DNA of 64,000 nt from Streptomyces sp. NRRL F-2580 (lineage in GTDB: Bacteria > Actinomycetota > Actinomycetes > Streptomycetales > Streptomycetaceae): the NCBI RefSeq assembly GCF_000720115.1, contig NZ_JOIR01000028.1, positions 62,001 through 126,000 on the forward strand, read 5' to 3'. Positions 33,646 to 44,643 of the stretch are shown here, one piece after another. A program made the translations under genes and the position numbers. The notes beneath the pieces are model-generated. The model saw only the letters and a list, made by a program, of their open reading frames with translations. It had not been told where the DNA came from and ran no database searches. The stretch's first letter is position 1, and every line of letters begins with the position of its first letter.

Positions 33646-35090
33646 CCGGCCTTCCGACCCCCAGCCTGGGCTGCGTGGGCGCCCCCAGGCTGCTGGCCGG
33701 GCTCGACCAGGCGCCCAGGCTCGACCGCGTCGCCCATCTGACCGCCCACGGCTCGCTGCCCCGGTACCGGCCGGACGAACTGGTCGACCTCTCCGACAAC
33801 ATCGACCTGCGGGGCCGCGGCGGGGCGGGCTTCCCCTTCGCCCGGAAACTGCGCGCCGTCATGCGGTCGGCCCGGGGCGGGGACGGACAGACCGCGGTCG
33901 TCGTCAACGGCAGTGAGGGCGAACCGAGTTGCCTCAAGGACACGGCGCTTCTGCTGCACGCCCCCCATCTGGTGCTCGACGGGGCCCTGCTGGCCGCCGC
34001 CGCGATCTCCGCCGACGACGTCGTGGTGGGGGTCACCCGGACGGACGTGGAACAGTCGGTGCGGGCCGCCATCGCGGAACGCGGCCCGGCCGGCCGCCGG
34101 GTGCGGGTGGCGATGCTCCCCGAGCGGTTCGTCACCGGAGAGGGAACCGCCCACATCAACGGCCTCAACGGAGGTGACACGCTGCCGTCCGGACAGAAGG
34201 TGCGGACCAGCGAACGGGGCCTGGGCGGCATGCCCACCCTGCTGTCCAACACCGAGACCTTCGCCCAACTCGCCGTCGCCGCACGGCTCGGCGCGCTGGA
34301 CTACCGTACGACCGGCCTGCCGAACGAGCCGGGCACCGTCCTGCTGACCGTCGCCGGCACCACCGTCGTCGAGACGCCGACCGGGGCCGCGCTCTCGTAC
34401 ATCCTAGACCTGTGCGGCACCGATCCCGGCCAGGGCGTCCTGGTCGGCGGCTATCACGGCAAATGGCTCGATCCGGGGTCCGCCCGCGCCGCGGAGGTGT
34501 CCCGGCAGTCCCTCGACTCGCTCGGCGCCCGGCTGGGGGCGGGGGCGGTACTGCCGCTGCCCGAGGACACCTGTCCGGCCGGCGAGGTGGCGCGGGTGAC
34601 CCGCTGGATGGCGAACGAGTCGGCCGGCCAGTGCGGCCCGTGCGTGCGGGGGCTGCCCTCACTGGCCGACGTACTGGAGGACGCGATCCGGGGAGGGGGC
34701 AGAACCGCCCTCGACATGGTGGAGGCGCGGCTCAAGGCGGTCCTGGGCCGCGGTGCGTGCAGCCATCCCGACGGCACCTCGCGCTTCGTGGCCTCGGCGC
34801 TCAGCGTGTTCCCGGACGAGTTCCGGGACCACGCCCTCGGCAGCGGGTGCGGCCGGCGGGTGCTGGGGGCGCTGCCGCTGCCCGAGGACGAGAGTCCGGA
34901 GCGGCTGGTCGTGGACTGGACCCTGTGCAGGGGGCACGGGCTGTGCGTGGACATCCTGCCCGACGTCGTACGGCTCGACGCGGACGGCTTTCCGGCGCAG
35001 GCGTCCATGCCGGTGCCGGGGCGGCTGCGGCCGAAGGCGCTGCGCGCGGTGCGGCGCTGCCCAGCCCTTGCCCTGCGCATCCAGGACTGA
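33642..35090 (+). CDS. NuoF-like FMN/Fe-S protein with C-terminal ferredoxin domain
   Basis: The 482-residue cytoplasmic protein resembles NuoF. RGRGGAGFPFARK (residues 57-69) is the FMN/NADH loop, NGSEGEPSCLKD (89-100) follows, and SNTETFAQL (202-210) is typical. The N3-type cluster motif reads ESAGQCGPC (326-334) with C373 in GACSHPDG, so the first Cys of the canonical ESCGxCxPC is Ala. The last 65 residues are a small ferredoxin with CRGHGLC (429-434) and RRCPAL (C473). It likely oxidises NAD(P)H or passes electrons to the coupled bis-heme protein. No other Complex I subunit genes are present. Confidence 0.82.
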   Translation: MTGLPTPSLGCVGAPRLLAGLDQAPRLDRVAHLTAHGSLPRYRPDELVDLSDNIDLRGRGGAGFPFARKLRAVMRSARGGDGQTAVVVNGSEGEPSCLKDTALLLHAPHLVLDGALLAAAAISADDVVVGVTRTDVEQSVRAAIAERGPAGRRVRVAMLPERFVTGEGTAHINGLNGGDTLPSGQKVRTSERGLGGMPTLLSNTETFAQLAVAARLGALDYRTTGLPNEPGTVLLTVAGTTVVETPTGAALSYILDLCGTDPGQGVLVGGYHGKWLDPGSARAAEVSRQSLDSLGARLGAGAVLPLPEDTCPAGEVARVTRWMANESAGQCGPCVRGLPSLADVLEDAIRGGGRTALDMVEARLKAVLGRGACSHPDGTSRFVASALSVFPDEFRDHALGSGCGRRVLGALPLPEDESPERLVVDWTLCRGHGLCVDILPDVVRLDADGFPAQASMPVPGRLRPKALRAVRRCPALALRIQD

Positions 35091-35217
35091 ACCATTGCGC
35101 CGGGTTCAATCTTGGCGCGATCTGACAAATTCCCAGGGAATTCTGCTTCCGTCGCCCGTCGCCCCGTATCAATTACCGGGGGCAAGAAAACGCGGAACCG
35201 AACCTGAAGGAGAGACC

Positions 35218-36195
35218 ATGAAGAGGATGCGTCGTGAGATATTCGCCGGGTCGGCGGTCGCGGTACTGATGCTGACGGCCGCATGCGGCAGCGGGGACAA
35301 TTACTCGGGAAAGGGGACATCGGTCCAGCCGGTGGGCGACAGCAAACAGGTCGGGAATGGTTACGACGACGTCTACGGAAGCGGATCCGGGGCCGACCCG
35401 TCGGGCGCGGCCGGCAAGAACGGTCCGGCCGGGCAGCTGAAGGTGCAGGATGTCGGGACGGTCGGTTCGGGCGTCGCCGACAGTCAGGGATTCACTCTCT
35501 ACCGGTTCGACAAGGACACGCCCAAGCCCCCCAAGTCCAACTGTGAAGGGGACTGCGCCACGGCCTGGCCCGCCGTCTCCGCGGACGACGTCTCGGCAGG
35601 TGAGGGGATCGACAAGAGCCTCCTCGGCTCGGTCGCCCGGGCCGACGGCACCCGGCAGCTGACGCTCGCGGGATGGCCCGTGTACCGCTACGCGAAGGAC
35701 ACCAAGGCGGGCGACTCGCTCGGCGAGGGGGTCGGCGGGACCTGGCACGTGCTGGGACCGGACGGAAAGCCGGCCGCTCCGGCCAAGAGCGGCGGCGCGG
35801 ACAGCGGAAAGGGCGGCGGCGCGGCGGAGGAGAAATCCGAACTCAGCGTCAATCAGAATGCCCAGCTCGGCCCCATCATCTCGGACGCCGAGGGCCGGAC
35901 GCTCTACCGGTTCGACAAGGACAGTGCCTGGCCGATGAAAATCGGCTGCGTGGACGGCTGCACGGACACCTGGAAGCCCGCAAAGCCCGTCGACAAGGCA
36001 AATGTGACCGGAATTGCCGCCGAATTGGTGGGCAAGGTGAAGCGGCCCGACGGCACCGAGCAATTGACGATCGACTGCTGGCCGGTCTACACGTTCACCG
36101 GTGACAAGGAACCCGGGGACATCAGCGGCCACAACAACAAGGGCCTCTGGTTCGCCGTCACCGACAAGGGCAAGAAGGCGAAGGTCACCGGCTAG
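35218..36195 (+). CDS. SCO0930-family lipoprotein with two Lipoprotein_15 repeats
   Basis: The 325-residue lipoprotein has the lipobox LTAAC (Cys23). After a Gly/Asp/Ser linker it has two secreted repeats of about 110 residues. One contains LYRFDKDTPKPPKSNCEGDC and ATAWPAV; the other contains LYRFDKDSAWPMKIGCVDGC and TDTWKPAK. Each has a Cys pair in Cys-x3-Cys spacing, WPVY near the end and a final strand. PF03640-type repeats have no known activity, but similar proteins occur beside heme/redox genes. GAAGGAGAG precedes the ATG at 35218. It is the third gene of the redox island. Confidence 0.85.
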   Translation: MKRMRREIFAGSAVAVLMLTAACGSGDNYSGKGTSVQPVGDSKQVGNGYDDVYGSGSGADPSGAAGKNGPAGQLKVQDVGTVGSGVADSQGFTLYRFDKDTPKPPKSNCEGDCATAWPAVSADDVSAGEGIDKSLLGSVARADGTRQLTLAGWPVYRYAKDTKAGDSLGEGVGGTWHVLGPDGKPAAPAKSGGADSGKGGGAAEEKSELSVNQNAQLGPIISDAEGRTLYRFDKDSAWPMKIGCVDGCTDTWKPAKPVDKANVTGIAAELVGKVKRPDGTEQLTIDCWPVYTFTGDKEPGDISGHNNKGLWFAVTDKGKKAKVTG

Positions 36196-36338
36196 GACCG
36201 GAGCGGAGCGGACCGGCCCCACCCGGCACGGTCCCCCGCCGCACCCGACCGCCCTGCCCGCCCCTCGACGCGTGGTGCCCGGGCCCCCTCCCCACCCGGG
36301 CACCACGACCCCCGTCCCGACCAGCCAGAGAGGTCGCC

Positions 36339-36881
36339 ATGCCCTTGTCCACCGACCGCCGCACCCGGCGCACGGGCCCGCCACGTGCGACCCTCGCCGC
36401 GCTGTGCCTCACGGCCCTTCTGTGCGGCGGCTGCGGCGCCGGGCAGACGGCCGCGCACCGCACCTCGAACTCCGCGCAGCAGACCTCGACCTCCCCGCGC
36501 GGCACCTCGATCGAGGAGATCGCCGCGGCCATCGGCTGCACGGCCGAAGTGAGCGTGCAGGCCGACGAGTTGCGGCAAGGGGGCTGCCAGACCGAACAGG
36601 GTGGCCCCTACCGCATGGTCACCTTCGCCGCCGAGCAGGGGCTGCGCTCCTGGCTGACCGAGGCCCGGATGTACGGCGGCCTCTACCTGGTCGGGGACCG
36701 CTGGGTCGTCACCGCGGGGACGGAGGACGCCCTGGCGGTGGTGCGCGGCCGGCTCGGCGGCTCCCTGGAGAAGGGCGACACGCACGCCGGCCCCTCCGAG
36801 CACGCCGGATCCTCCGAACACCCCGGATCTTCCGAGCATCCCCAGCCCTCCGATCATGCCGAGCACTCCACCCACCCCTGA
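36339..36881 (+). CDS. lipoprotein with C-terminal Ser-Glu-His repeat tail
   Basis: The 180-residue protein has a signal peptide ending CGGC (Cys32), a fair lipobox, and a compact domain (about 55-145) with two Cys, in IGCTAEV and GGCQTEQ. The tail (150-180) repeats GPSEHAGSSEHPGSSEHP then SDHAEHSTHP, giving six His spaced with acidic residues, as in metal-binding tails. No family is recognised. AGAGAGG precedes the ATG. It lies 143 bp after the SCO0930-type gene on the same strand and may belong to the same unit. Confidence 0.7.
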   Translation: MPLSTDRRTRRTGPPRATLAALCLTALLCGGCGAGQTAAHRTSNSAQQTSTSPRGTSIEEIAAAIGCTAEVSVQADELRQGGCQTEQGGPYRMVTFAAEQGLRSWLTEARMYGGLYLVGDRWVVTAGTEDALAVVRGRLGGSLEKGDTHAGPSEHAGSSEHPGSSEHPQPSDHAEHSTHP

Positions 36882-37021
36882 ACCCCGTGGCGTGTCGGCC
36901 AGTTGTCCTGATGTCAGCTCGTTCGCGAGGAGCACAAGGCACGACCCTTCGGGATGATTCGGCCGGGCAGCGCGTGCAACAAGGTGGTGCTGTAAGCGAC
37001 TTCACCGAAAGGAACGCCTTC

Positions 37022-38596
37022 GTGCTCCTGAAACGCTTCGCACCACTGCTCACCGCCGCCGGACTGCTCGCCTCCACCGTGCCCCTGCTGTCGGCGACCC
37101 AGGCATCGGCCGCCCCCGCGGCGGACCACCTGCGGCAGAAGCCCGCCTGGCACCGTTGCAGCCCCGAACAGCCGGCCTCGTACGAGTGCGCCACGCTCAA
37201 GGTTCCGCTCGACTACCGGCGTCCCGACGGGCGCACGATCGACCTCGCGATATCCCGGATCAAGAGCGAGAACCCGGCCAAGCGGCACGGCGCCATGCTG
37301 CTGAACCCCGGCGGCCCCGGCGGTTCCGGGCTCGACCTGCCGCTGATGATGAACGAGGCGATGCCCAAGGAGGTCCGGGACCAGTACGACCTCATCGGCT
37401 TCGATCCGCGCGGAGCCGGCGCCAGCGCCCCGATCACCTGCGGACTGGACGAGGCCGAACAGAACTTCGACCGCGCCTACCGTCCGGAGACCTTCGGCTC
37501 CGACGTGACGTGGGCCCGCACCATCGCCGACAAGTGCCGCGAGAAGGCCGGTTCGGTGCTCCCGTACATCACCACCCGCAACACGGCGCGCGACATGGAC
37601 ACGATCCGCGCGGTGCTGGGCGAGCGCAAGCTCTCGTACCTGGGCTACTCGTACGGGACCTACCTCGGCGCGGTGTACGCGCAGATGTTCCCGGACCGCA
37701 CGGACCGCTTCGTGCTCGACAGCGGTGTGGACCCGCAGCGGATCTGGCGCGGCATGATCCAGGTCTGGGCCACCGAGGCCGAGCCGGCCTTCGCCCGGTG
37801 GACCCAGTGGGCGGCGCAGCGGGCGGCGGAGTACGGGCTGGGCGACAGCCCGAAGGCCGTGTCCGAGACGTTCTGGGAGCTGGTGGCGCGCGCCGACAAG
37901 GAGCCCATCGACCTCGAGGGCATGAAGGTCGACGGGGACATGATCCGCTCCGCGCGCGGGGTGTTCTTCTACCCGGCGCAGGCCACTCCCCTGGTCGTGG
38001 CCCTGAAGGCCGCGGCCGAGGGCAGGCCGCTGCCCGAGGGCATGACCGTGACGGAGCTGAAGCGGCTGCTGACCGGCGGCGCGGCGGCCGATCCCGCCTC
38101 GGACAACGGCACCGCCGTGTTCTGGGCCGTGGTGTGCGGGGACACGGGCAACTGGCCCCGCTACACCGAGCAGTACGAGCGGGACGCGGCGAAGGACAAG
38201 GCCAGGTACCCCCTGTACGGGGACTTCGCGTCCAACATCAAGCCGTGCGCCTTCTGGGACCGGCCGGTGGAGGCGGCCACCCCGATGAACAAGAGGGCGA
38301 ACGTGCTGACCGTGCAGAACGAGTGGGACTCACAGACCCCGCTCGTCAGCGGGCAGGGCCTGCACCGCGCCCTCAAGGGCTCGCGGATGGTGCTGGCCGC
38401 CGGCGGTGAGGGCCACGGCGTGTACCTCGCCGACCCCACCTCCTGCGCCAACGCGCCGGTCCACGCGTACCTGACCACGGGCAAACTGCCCGCCCAGGAC
38501 GTGACCTGCCAGAACCCGCCGAACGGTGCGCGGCAGCGCGGGACCCTGGCCCCGTCGAAGCCGCTGCCGATCCCGTCCGGACCCGGGCGGTTCTGA
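37022..38596 (+). CDS. secreted alpha/beta hydrolase, TAP-like tripeptidyl aminopeptidase family
   Basis: The 524-residue secreted protein has a Sec signal (about 1-30, ASAAPA), the oxyanion loop NPGGPGGSG (95-103), and the nucleophile Ser210 in GYSYGTYLG. A TAP-like C-terminal domain carries GEGHGVY as catalytic His. Members such as SlpD/E and tripeptidyl aminopeptidase release short peptides from N-termini. Cys pairs in CSPEQPASYEC and CANAPVHAYL fit an extracellular protein. GTG at 37022 has AAAGGA eight bases upstream. Confidence 0.87.
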   Translation: MLLKRFAPLLTAAGLLASTVPLLSATQASAAPAADHLRQKPAWHRCSPEQPASYECATLKVPLDYRRPDGRTIDLAISRIKSENPAKRHGAMLLNPGGPGGSGLDLPLMMNEAMPKEVRDQYDLIGFDPRGAGASAPITCGLDEAEQNFDRAYRPETFGSDVTWARTIADKCREKAGSVLPYITTRNTARDMDTIRAVLGERKLSYLGYSYGTYLGAVYAQMFPDRTDRFVLDSGVDPQRIWRGMIQVWATEAEPAFARWTQWAAQRAAEYGLGDSPKAVSETFWELVARADKEPIDLEGMKVDGDMIRSARGVFFYPAQATPLVVALKAAAEGRPLPEGMTVTELKRLLTGGAAADPASDNGTAVFWAVVCGDTGNWPRYTEQYERDAAKDKARYPLYGDFASNIKPCAFWDRPVEAATPMNKRANVLTVQNEWDSQTPLVSGQGLHRALKGSRMVLAAGGEGHGVYLADPTSCANAPVHAYLTTGKLPAQDVTCQNPPNGARQRGTLAPSKPLPIPSGPGRF

Positions 38597-38664
38597 CACC
38601 GGCCCGACCTCCGGCCCTACACGCGCCGCGAACGGCTGCCGGTTCGTGGGGACGCCTCCGCGGC

Positions 38665-38918
38665 CACCTTGGTACGGCGGCCGAAGTCGGGGGCGTCCTT
38701 GCGCGCGGCGCTCACCGCCAGGCCGACGAGCGGTCCTCGGTCTCGCCCTCGCCACGGCGCCGGCCGTCGCGCACCCCGAGGCCGCCCCGAGCACCAACCG
38801 GGCGGTCAACGTGACCCTCACCGTGCAGCCGGTCAACGGCATCCCGACCCCGGTCGGCGGCCGCCTGTTCAAGCTGAAGCCCGGCGACGACGTGGCCTTC
38901 ACCTGGACCTCCTTCTGA
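38665..38918 (+). pseudogene. decayed small secreted protein
   Basis: One frame ends VLGLALATAPAVAHPEAAPS, then NRAVNVTLTVQPVNG and GGRLFKLKPGDDVAFTWTSF with a stop at 38918. This is a signal-peptide core and a small beta domain, but the frame has no start after the hydrolase. The neighbouring frame begins VRRPKSGASLRAALTA from 38667. A single indel near 38735 would join them into a credible secreted protein of about 80 residues. It is followed by a strong terminator, which suggests it was once an independent gene. Confidence 0.5.
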
Positions 38919-38932
38919 CGGAGCGCCCCGCG

Positions 38933-38975
38933 ACAGGAGCGCGGAGCGGCTCACCGGGCCGCTCCGCGCTCCTGT
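38933..38975 (+). terminator. 18 bp perfect stem terminator
   Basis: ACAGGAGCGCGGAGCGGC (38933-38950) pairs with GCCGCTCCGCGCTCCTGT (38958-38975) around TCACCGG. It starts 15 bp after the stop at 38918 and separates the plus-strand genes from the convergent 3-hydroxyacyl-CoA dehydrogenase gene. Confidence 0.75.
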
Positions 38976-39025
38976 CCGTGCCGCCGGGGTCCCTCAACCC
39001 CGCACCGGCACCACCGGGTCCCTCA

Positions 39026-39909
39026 TCAGCCCCGGTCGTACGTGTGGAACCCGCGGCCGCTCTTGCGGCCCAGCAGCCCCGCCTGGACCATCCGCTGGAG
39101 CAGCGGGGGCGGGGCGTGGAGCGGTTCCTTGAACTCCTCGTACAGCGATTCCGCGATGGCCGCGACCGTGTCCAGCCCGATCAGGTCGGCGAGCTTGAGC
39201 GGCCCCATCGGGTGGGCGCAGCCCAGCTCCATGGCGGCGTCCACGTCGGCGGCGCTCGCAAAGCCGGACTCGGCCATCCGGATGGCGGAGAGCAGGTACG
39301 GGACGAGCAGCGCGTTGACGACGAAGCCGGCCCGGTCCTGGGAGCGGACCGTGGTCTTGCCCAGGGATTCCCGGGCGAAGGACTCGACCGCGGCCAGTGT
39401 GTCCGCCGACGTGTGGAGGGAGGAGACCACCTCGACCAGGGGCAGGACGGGGACGGGGTTGAAGAAGTGGAGTCCCACGACCCGGTCGGCGCGACCGGTG
39501 GCCATGCCCAGCCGCATGATCGGGATGGCGGACGTATTGGTGGCCAGAACGGCCTCGGGGTCCTCGACGATCTTGTCGAGGACGGTGAAGACCTCGGTCT
39601 TGGCTTCGGGGTTCTCGGTGACGGCCTCGATGACCAGTTGCCGGTCGGCGAGGTCCTCCAGGTCCCCGGTGAACACCAGCCGGGCCAGGGCGTCCTCGGC
39701 GGTGAACCGGTCCAGCTTGCCCCGCTGGACGGCGCGTTCGAGGGAGACGGCCACCCGCTCGCGGGCGGCGCGGGCCGCGGTGGCGTCCGCCTCGGCGACG
39801 ACGGTGTCGAGGCCGGCGCGGGCGCAGACCTCGGCGATGCCGGCTCCCATCTGTCCGCCGCCGGCGACCCCGACGCGCAGGTCGCGGGTCGGCCGCTGTG
39901 CCGGGGCGC

Positions 39910-39913
<4 letters not shown>
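39026..39913 (-). CDS. 3-hydroxybutyryl-CoA (3-hydroxyacyl-CoA) dehydrogenase
   Basis: The 295-residue enzyme oxidises (S)-3-hydroxyacyl-CoA with NAD+. The NAD site is VAGGGQMGAGIAEV (residues 15-28). VLATNTSAIPI and VGLHFFNPVPVLPLVEV contain the catalytic His, and the C-terminal helical domain has GPLKLADLIGLD. Length and order are typical of FadB2/Hbd. The GTG start overlaps the aceB stop as GTGA, so it is coupled to malate synthase, linking fatty-acid or butyrate breakdown with the glyoxylate shunt. Confidence 0.9.
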
Positions 39914-41508
<1,595 letters not shown>

Positions 41509-41626
41509 GCGGTTCTACTCCTCGGCGTGGGGCGGCCGGCGCCCGGGGCGGACAGGGCCCCGGGGCGCCGTCGGGCGGCGATCGGAAGGCGATCGGAAGG
41601 CGCCGGCGGGAACCGGCATCGCGCGC

Positions 41627-42928
41627 TTAGTGGAACTGCTCCTCCTCGGTGGAGCCGGCGAGCGCCGTCGTGGAGGAGGCCGGGTTGACGGCGGTCGAGA
41701 CCAGGTCGAAGTAGCCGGTGCCGACTTCGCGCTGGTGCCTGACCGCGGTGAAGCCCTGTGCCTGGGCGGCGAACTCCCGCTCCTGGAGGTCCACGTACGC
41801 GGTCATGCCGTGCTCGGTGTAGCCGCGGGCGAGGTCGAACATGGCGTGGTTGAGGGAGTGGAAGCCGGCCAGGGTGATGAACTGGAAGCGGTAGCCCATC
41901 GCGCCCAGCTCCCGCTGGAACTTGGCGATCTGGTCGTCGTCCAGCGCCGCCTTCCAGTTGAAGGAGGGCGAGCAGTTGTAGGCGAGCATCTGGTCGGGGT
42001 AGCGCGCGTGGATGGCCTCGGCGAACTCGCGGGCCTGCTCCAGGTCGGGGGTGCCGGTCTCCACCCAGATGAGGTCGGCGTACGGGGCGTAGGCGAGACC
42101 GCGGGCGATGACCGGGGCCATGCCGCCCCGGACGTGGTAGAAGCCCTCTGCGGTGCGCTCCCCGGTGCAGAACTCGGCGTCGCGCTCGTCGACGTCGCTG
42201 GTCAGCAGGGTGGCGGCGAGGGCGTCCGTACGGGCGATGATCAGGGTCGGGGTGTCGGCGATGTCGGCCGCCAGGCGGGCCGCGTTCAGGGTGCGGACGT
42301 GCTGCGCGGTCGGCACGAGTACCTTGCCGCCCAGGTGGCCGCACTTCTTCTCGGAGGCCAGTTGGTCCTCGTAGTGGATGCCCGCGGCGCCCGCCGCGAT
42401 CATCGCCTTGGTGAGCTCGAAGGCGTTCAGCGGGCCGCCGAAGCCGGCCTCGGCGTCGGCGACGATCGGCGCCAGCCAGTCGGTCCCCCCGTCGGTCGAA
42501 CCCGTCGTGCCGCCCTCGGCGGTGGCGATCTGGTCGGCGCGCAGCAACGCGTTGTTGATCCGACGGACCACCTGCGGCACCGAGTTGACCGGGTAGAGGC
42601 TCTGGTCGGGGTAGGTGTGGCCGGCCTGGTTGGCGTCGGCGGCGACCTGCCAGCCGGAGAGGTAGATCGCCTGCAGCCCGGCGCGGACCTGCTGGACGGC
42701 CTGGCCGCCGGTGAGCGCGCCGAGTGCGTGGATGTAGTCCTGCTCGTGGAGTTGGCGCCACAGCCGTTCGGCGCCGCGCCGGGCCAGGGTGTGCTCCTCG
42801 CGGACGCTGCCGGAGAGCCGCACCACGTCCTCGGCGGTGAAGGTGCGCTCGATGCCGGCCCAGCGCGGGTCCGTGGCCCACCGCTGTTCGAGCTGCTGGG
42901 CCGCCGCCGTCGTGTTCGCCTCTGCCAT
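41627..42928 (-). CDS. aceA: isocitrate lyase
   Basis: AceA cleaves isocitrate to succinate and glyoxylate. The 433-residue protein has the catalytic KKCGH at residues 194-198 and the PEP-mutase-fold strand [20 protein letters not shown]. Length is typical of the bacterial enzyme. ATG 42928 is chosen; the GTG three codons upstream would leave too little room after GGAG. The gene is divergent from a RamB-like regulator, with a 293 bp control region between. Confidence 0.97.
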   Translation of the reverse strand: MAEANTTAAAQQLEQRWATDPRWAGIERTFTAEDVVRLSGSVREEHTLARRGAERLWRQLHEQDYIHALGALTGGQAVQQVRAGLQAIYLSGWQVAADANQAGHTYPDQSLYPVNSVPQVVRRINNALLRADQIATAEGGTTGSTDGGTDWLAPIVADAEAGFGGPLNAFELTKAMIAAGAAGIHYEDQLASEKKCGHLGGKVLVPTAQHVRTLNAARLAADIADTPTLIIARTDALAATLLTSDVDERDAEFCTGERTAEGFYHVRGGMAPVIARGLAYAPYADLIWVETGTPDLEQAREFAEAIHARYPDQMLAYNCSPSFNWKAALDDDQIAKFQRELGAMGYRFQFITLAGFHSLNHAMFDLARGYTEHGMTAYVDLQEREFAAQAQGFTAVRHQREVGTGYFDLVSTAVNPASSTTALAGSTEEEQFH

Positions 42929-43104
42929 GACCGTCACCGTCTCCGTGAATCGCTTGATCTGCCAATGTTGTGGTCAGCTGTGCACCGTGCTGGCACCATG
43001 TGCCTCTCAAGGGGATCGCGGCCGCCGGACCGGCCCAGAGGCCGAACGGAGGCCACAGGACTGACTCTGGCAGTGGCACCGAGTGCCAACAAGGAGGGAA
43101 GAAT

Positions 43105-43157
43105 GCCAAGTTCTGCGAATCTTCACGGGCAGTTTTGCCAAGTTTGCAAACCTTGGC
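43105..43157. promoter_or_regulatory. putative RamB-type operator region between aceA and its regulator
   Basis: GCCAAGTTTGCAAACCTTGG (43137-43156) is a near-perfect palindrome built on TTTGCAAA. A weaker copy, GCCAAGTTCTGCGAAT, lies at 43105-43120. The RamB site known from Corynebacterium contains the same TTTGCAAA core, as I recall. The location, 65-115 bp before the RamB-like gene and about 180 bp from aceA, suits autoregulation and control of aceA. Confidence 0.6.
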
Positions 43158-43221
43158 GGGACGCGGATCCCGCGTAGGGTTGGGGCTGTCCCCGGCACAC
43201 GTGGAGCAGGCGAGGAGCACG

Positions 43222-44625
43222 GTGAGCAAGACGTACGCGGGCGCGCGGCTGCGGCGGTTGCGCGAGGAACGGCGGATGAGCCAGGCCGAGCTGGCACGGG
43301 TCCTCGCCATCTCGCCCAGCTACCTCAACCAGATGGAGCACGACTCGCGTCCGCTCACCGTCCCGGTGCTGCTGCGGCTCACGGAGGCGTTCGGCGTCGA
43401 CCCCGGCTTCTTCTCGGAGCGGGACACCACCCGGCTGGTGGCCGACCTCCGCGAGGCGCTCGCCACGGAGGTCGCCGAAGCCCGGGTGTCCGCCTCGGAC
43501 CTCGCGGAGCTGGCCACCCGGATGCCCGCCGTCGCCTCGGTCCTGCTGGACCTCGGCCGGCGCGGCCAGCTGCTCGCCGAGCGGCTCGCCGGGGCGGCGG
43601 ACGGCCGGGACGGCGCCCTCGACACCCCGCGCTCACCGCACGAGGAGATCCGCGAGTTCTTCTACCGGCGGCAGAACTACCTCCACGACGCCGACCTCGC
43701 CGCCGAGGAGCTGGCCCGCGAGGTGGGAATCCGTCCGGGGGACGTCGTACGCGCCCTGTCGGCGCGGCTCACGGACCGGCACGGGGTGCGCCTCGCGGCC
43801 GATTCGGACCGGCTGCACCACTACGACGAGCGCGCCCGCGTCCTGCACATCTCCAGCCGGCTCCGGCCGGGCCAGCAGGCCTTCCGGCTCGCCACCCAAC
43901 TGGCCCTGCTGGAGTACGGGGAGGAGCTGGACCGGCTGGCGGCGGAGGACTTCCCGCCCGGATCCGCGACCCACGGCCTGGCCCGGATCGGCATCGCGAA
44001 CTACTTCGCCGCCGCGCTGATCCTCCCGTACCGCGCCTTCCACACGGCCGCCGAGGAGTTCCGCTACGACATCGAGCGGCTCACCGACCACTTCGGCCTC
44101 GGCTACGAGACGGTCTGCCACCGCCTCAGCACCCTGCAACGGCCCAGGCTGCGCGGGGTGCCCTTCTCCTTCGTACGCGTCGACCGCGCCGGGAACATGT
44201 CCAAGCGGCAGTCCGCCACCGGCTTCCACTTCTCCCGCGCCGGCGGCACCTGCCCGCTCTGGAACGTCTACGAGGCCTTCGCCGCGCCCGGCCGCATCCA
44301 CGTACAGGTCGCGGCCATGCCCGACGGCCAGCGCCACCTGTGGACCGCCCGCGCCGTCACCCGCCACCGCGGCGGCTGGGGCGAGCCCGGCAAGACCTTC
44401 GCCATCGGCCTCGGCTGCGAGATCCGGCACGCCTCCCGCCTCGTCTACTCCGACGGCCTCGACCTGGACAACACGGCCGCCGCCACCCCCATCGGCATGG
44501 GCTGCCGCCTCTGCGAGCGTCTCGACTGCCCGCAGCGGGCGGTCCCGCCGCTCGGCCGCACCCTCGCCGTCGACGAGAACAGCAGCACCTTCATCCCGTA
44601 CCCGGTCACCGACGAACGCGGCTGA
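43222..44625 (+). CDS. RamB/ScfR-like XRE-family regulator of acetate/short-chain acyl metabolism
   Basis: The 467-residue regulator has an XRE helix-turn-helix (about 8-62; LARVLAISPSYLNQMEHDSR), a central ImmA/IrrE-like domain (about 150-290) and a C-terminal region with CRLCERLDCPQRA, which may bind metal or an acyl-CoA. This is the architecture of RamB, which controls isocitrate lyase and malate synthase in Corynebacterium and Mycobacterium. Divergence from aceA supports the same role. GTG at 43222 follows GAGGAG. Confidence 0.88.
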   Translation: MSKTYAGARLRRLREERRMSQAELARVLAISPSYLNQMEHDSRPLTVPVLLRLTEAFGVDPGFFSERDTTRLVADLREALATEVAEARVSASDLAELATRMPAVASVLLDLGRRGQLLAERLAGAADGRDGALDTPRSPHEEIREFFYRRQNYLHDADLAAEELAREVGIRPGDVVRALSARLTDRHGVRLAADSDRLHHYDERARVLHISSRLRPGQQAFRLATQLALLEYGEELDRLAAEDFPPGSATHGLARIGIANYFAAALILPYRAFHTAAEEFRYDIERLTDHFGLGYETVCHRLSTLQRPRLRGVPFSFVRVDRAGNMSKRQSATGFHFSRAGGTCPLWNVYEAFAAPGRIHVQVAAMPDGQRHLWTARAVTRHRGGWGEPGKTFAIGLGCEIRHASRLVYSDGLDLDNTAAATPIGMGCRLCERLDCPQRAVPPLGRTLAVDENSSTFIPYPVTDERG

Positions 44626-44643
44626 ACGGCGCCGCGGGGCGGC

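Noticed and set aside
41577..41602. Short direct repeat GGCGATCGGAA twice between aceA and aceB
   Set aside because: Only two copies and no sign of function; probably chance or slippage.
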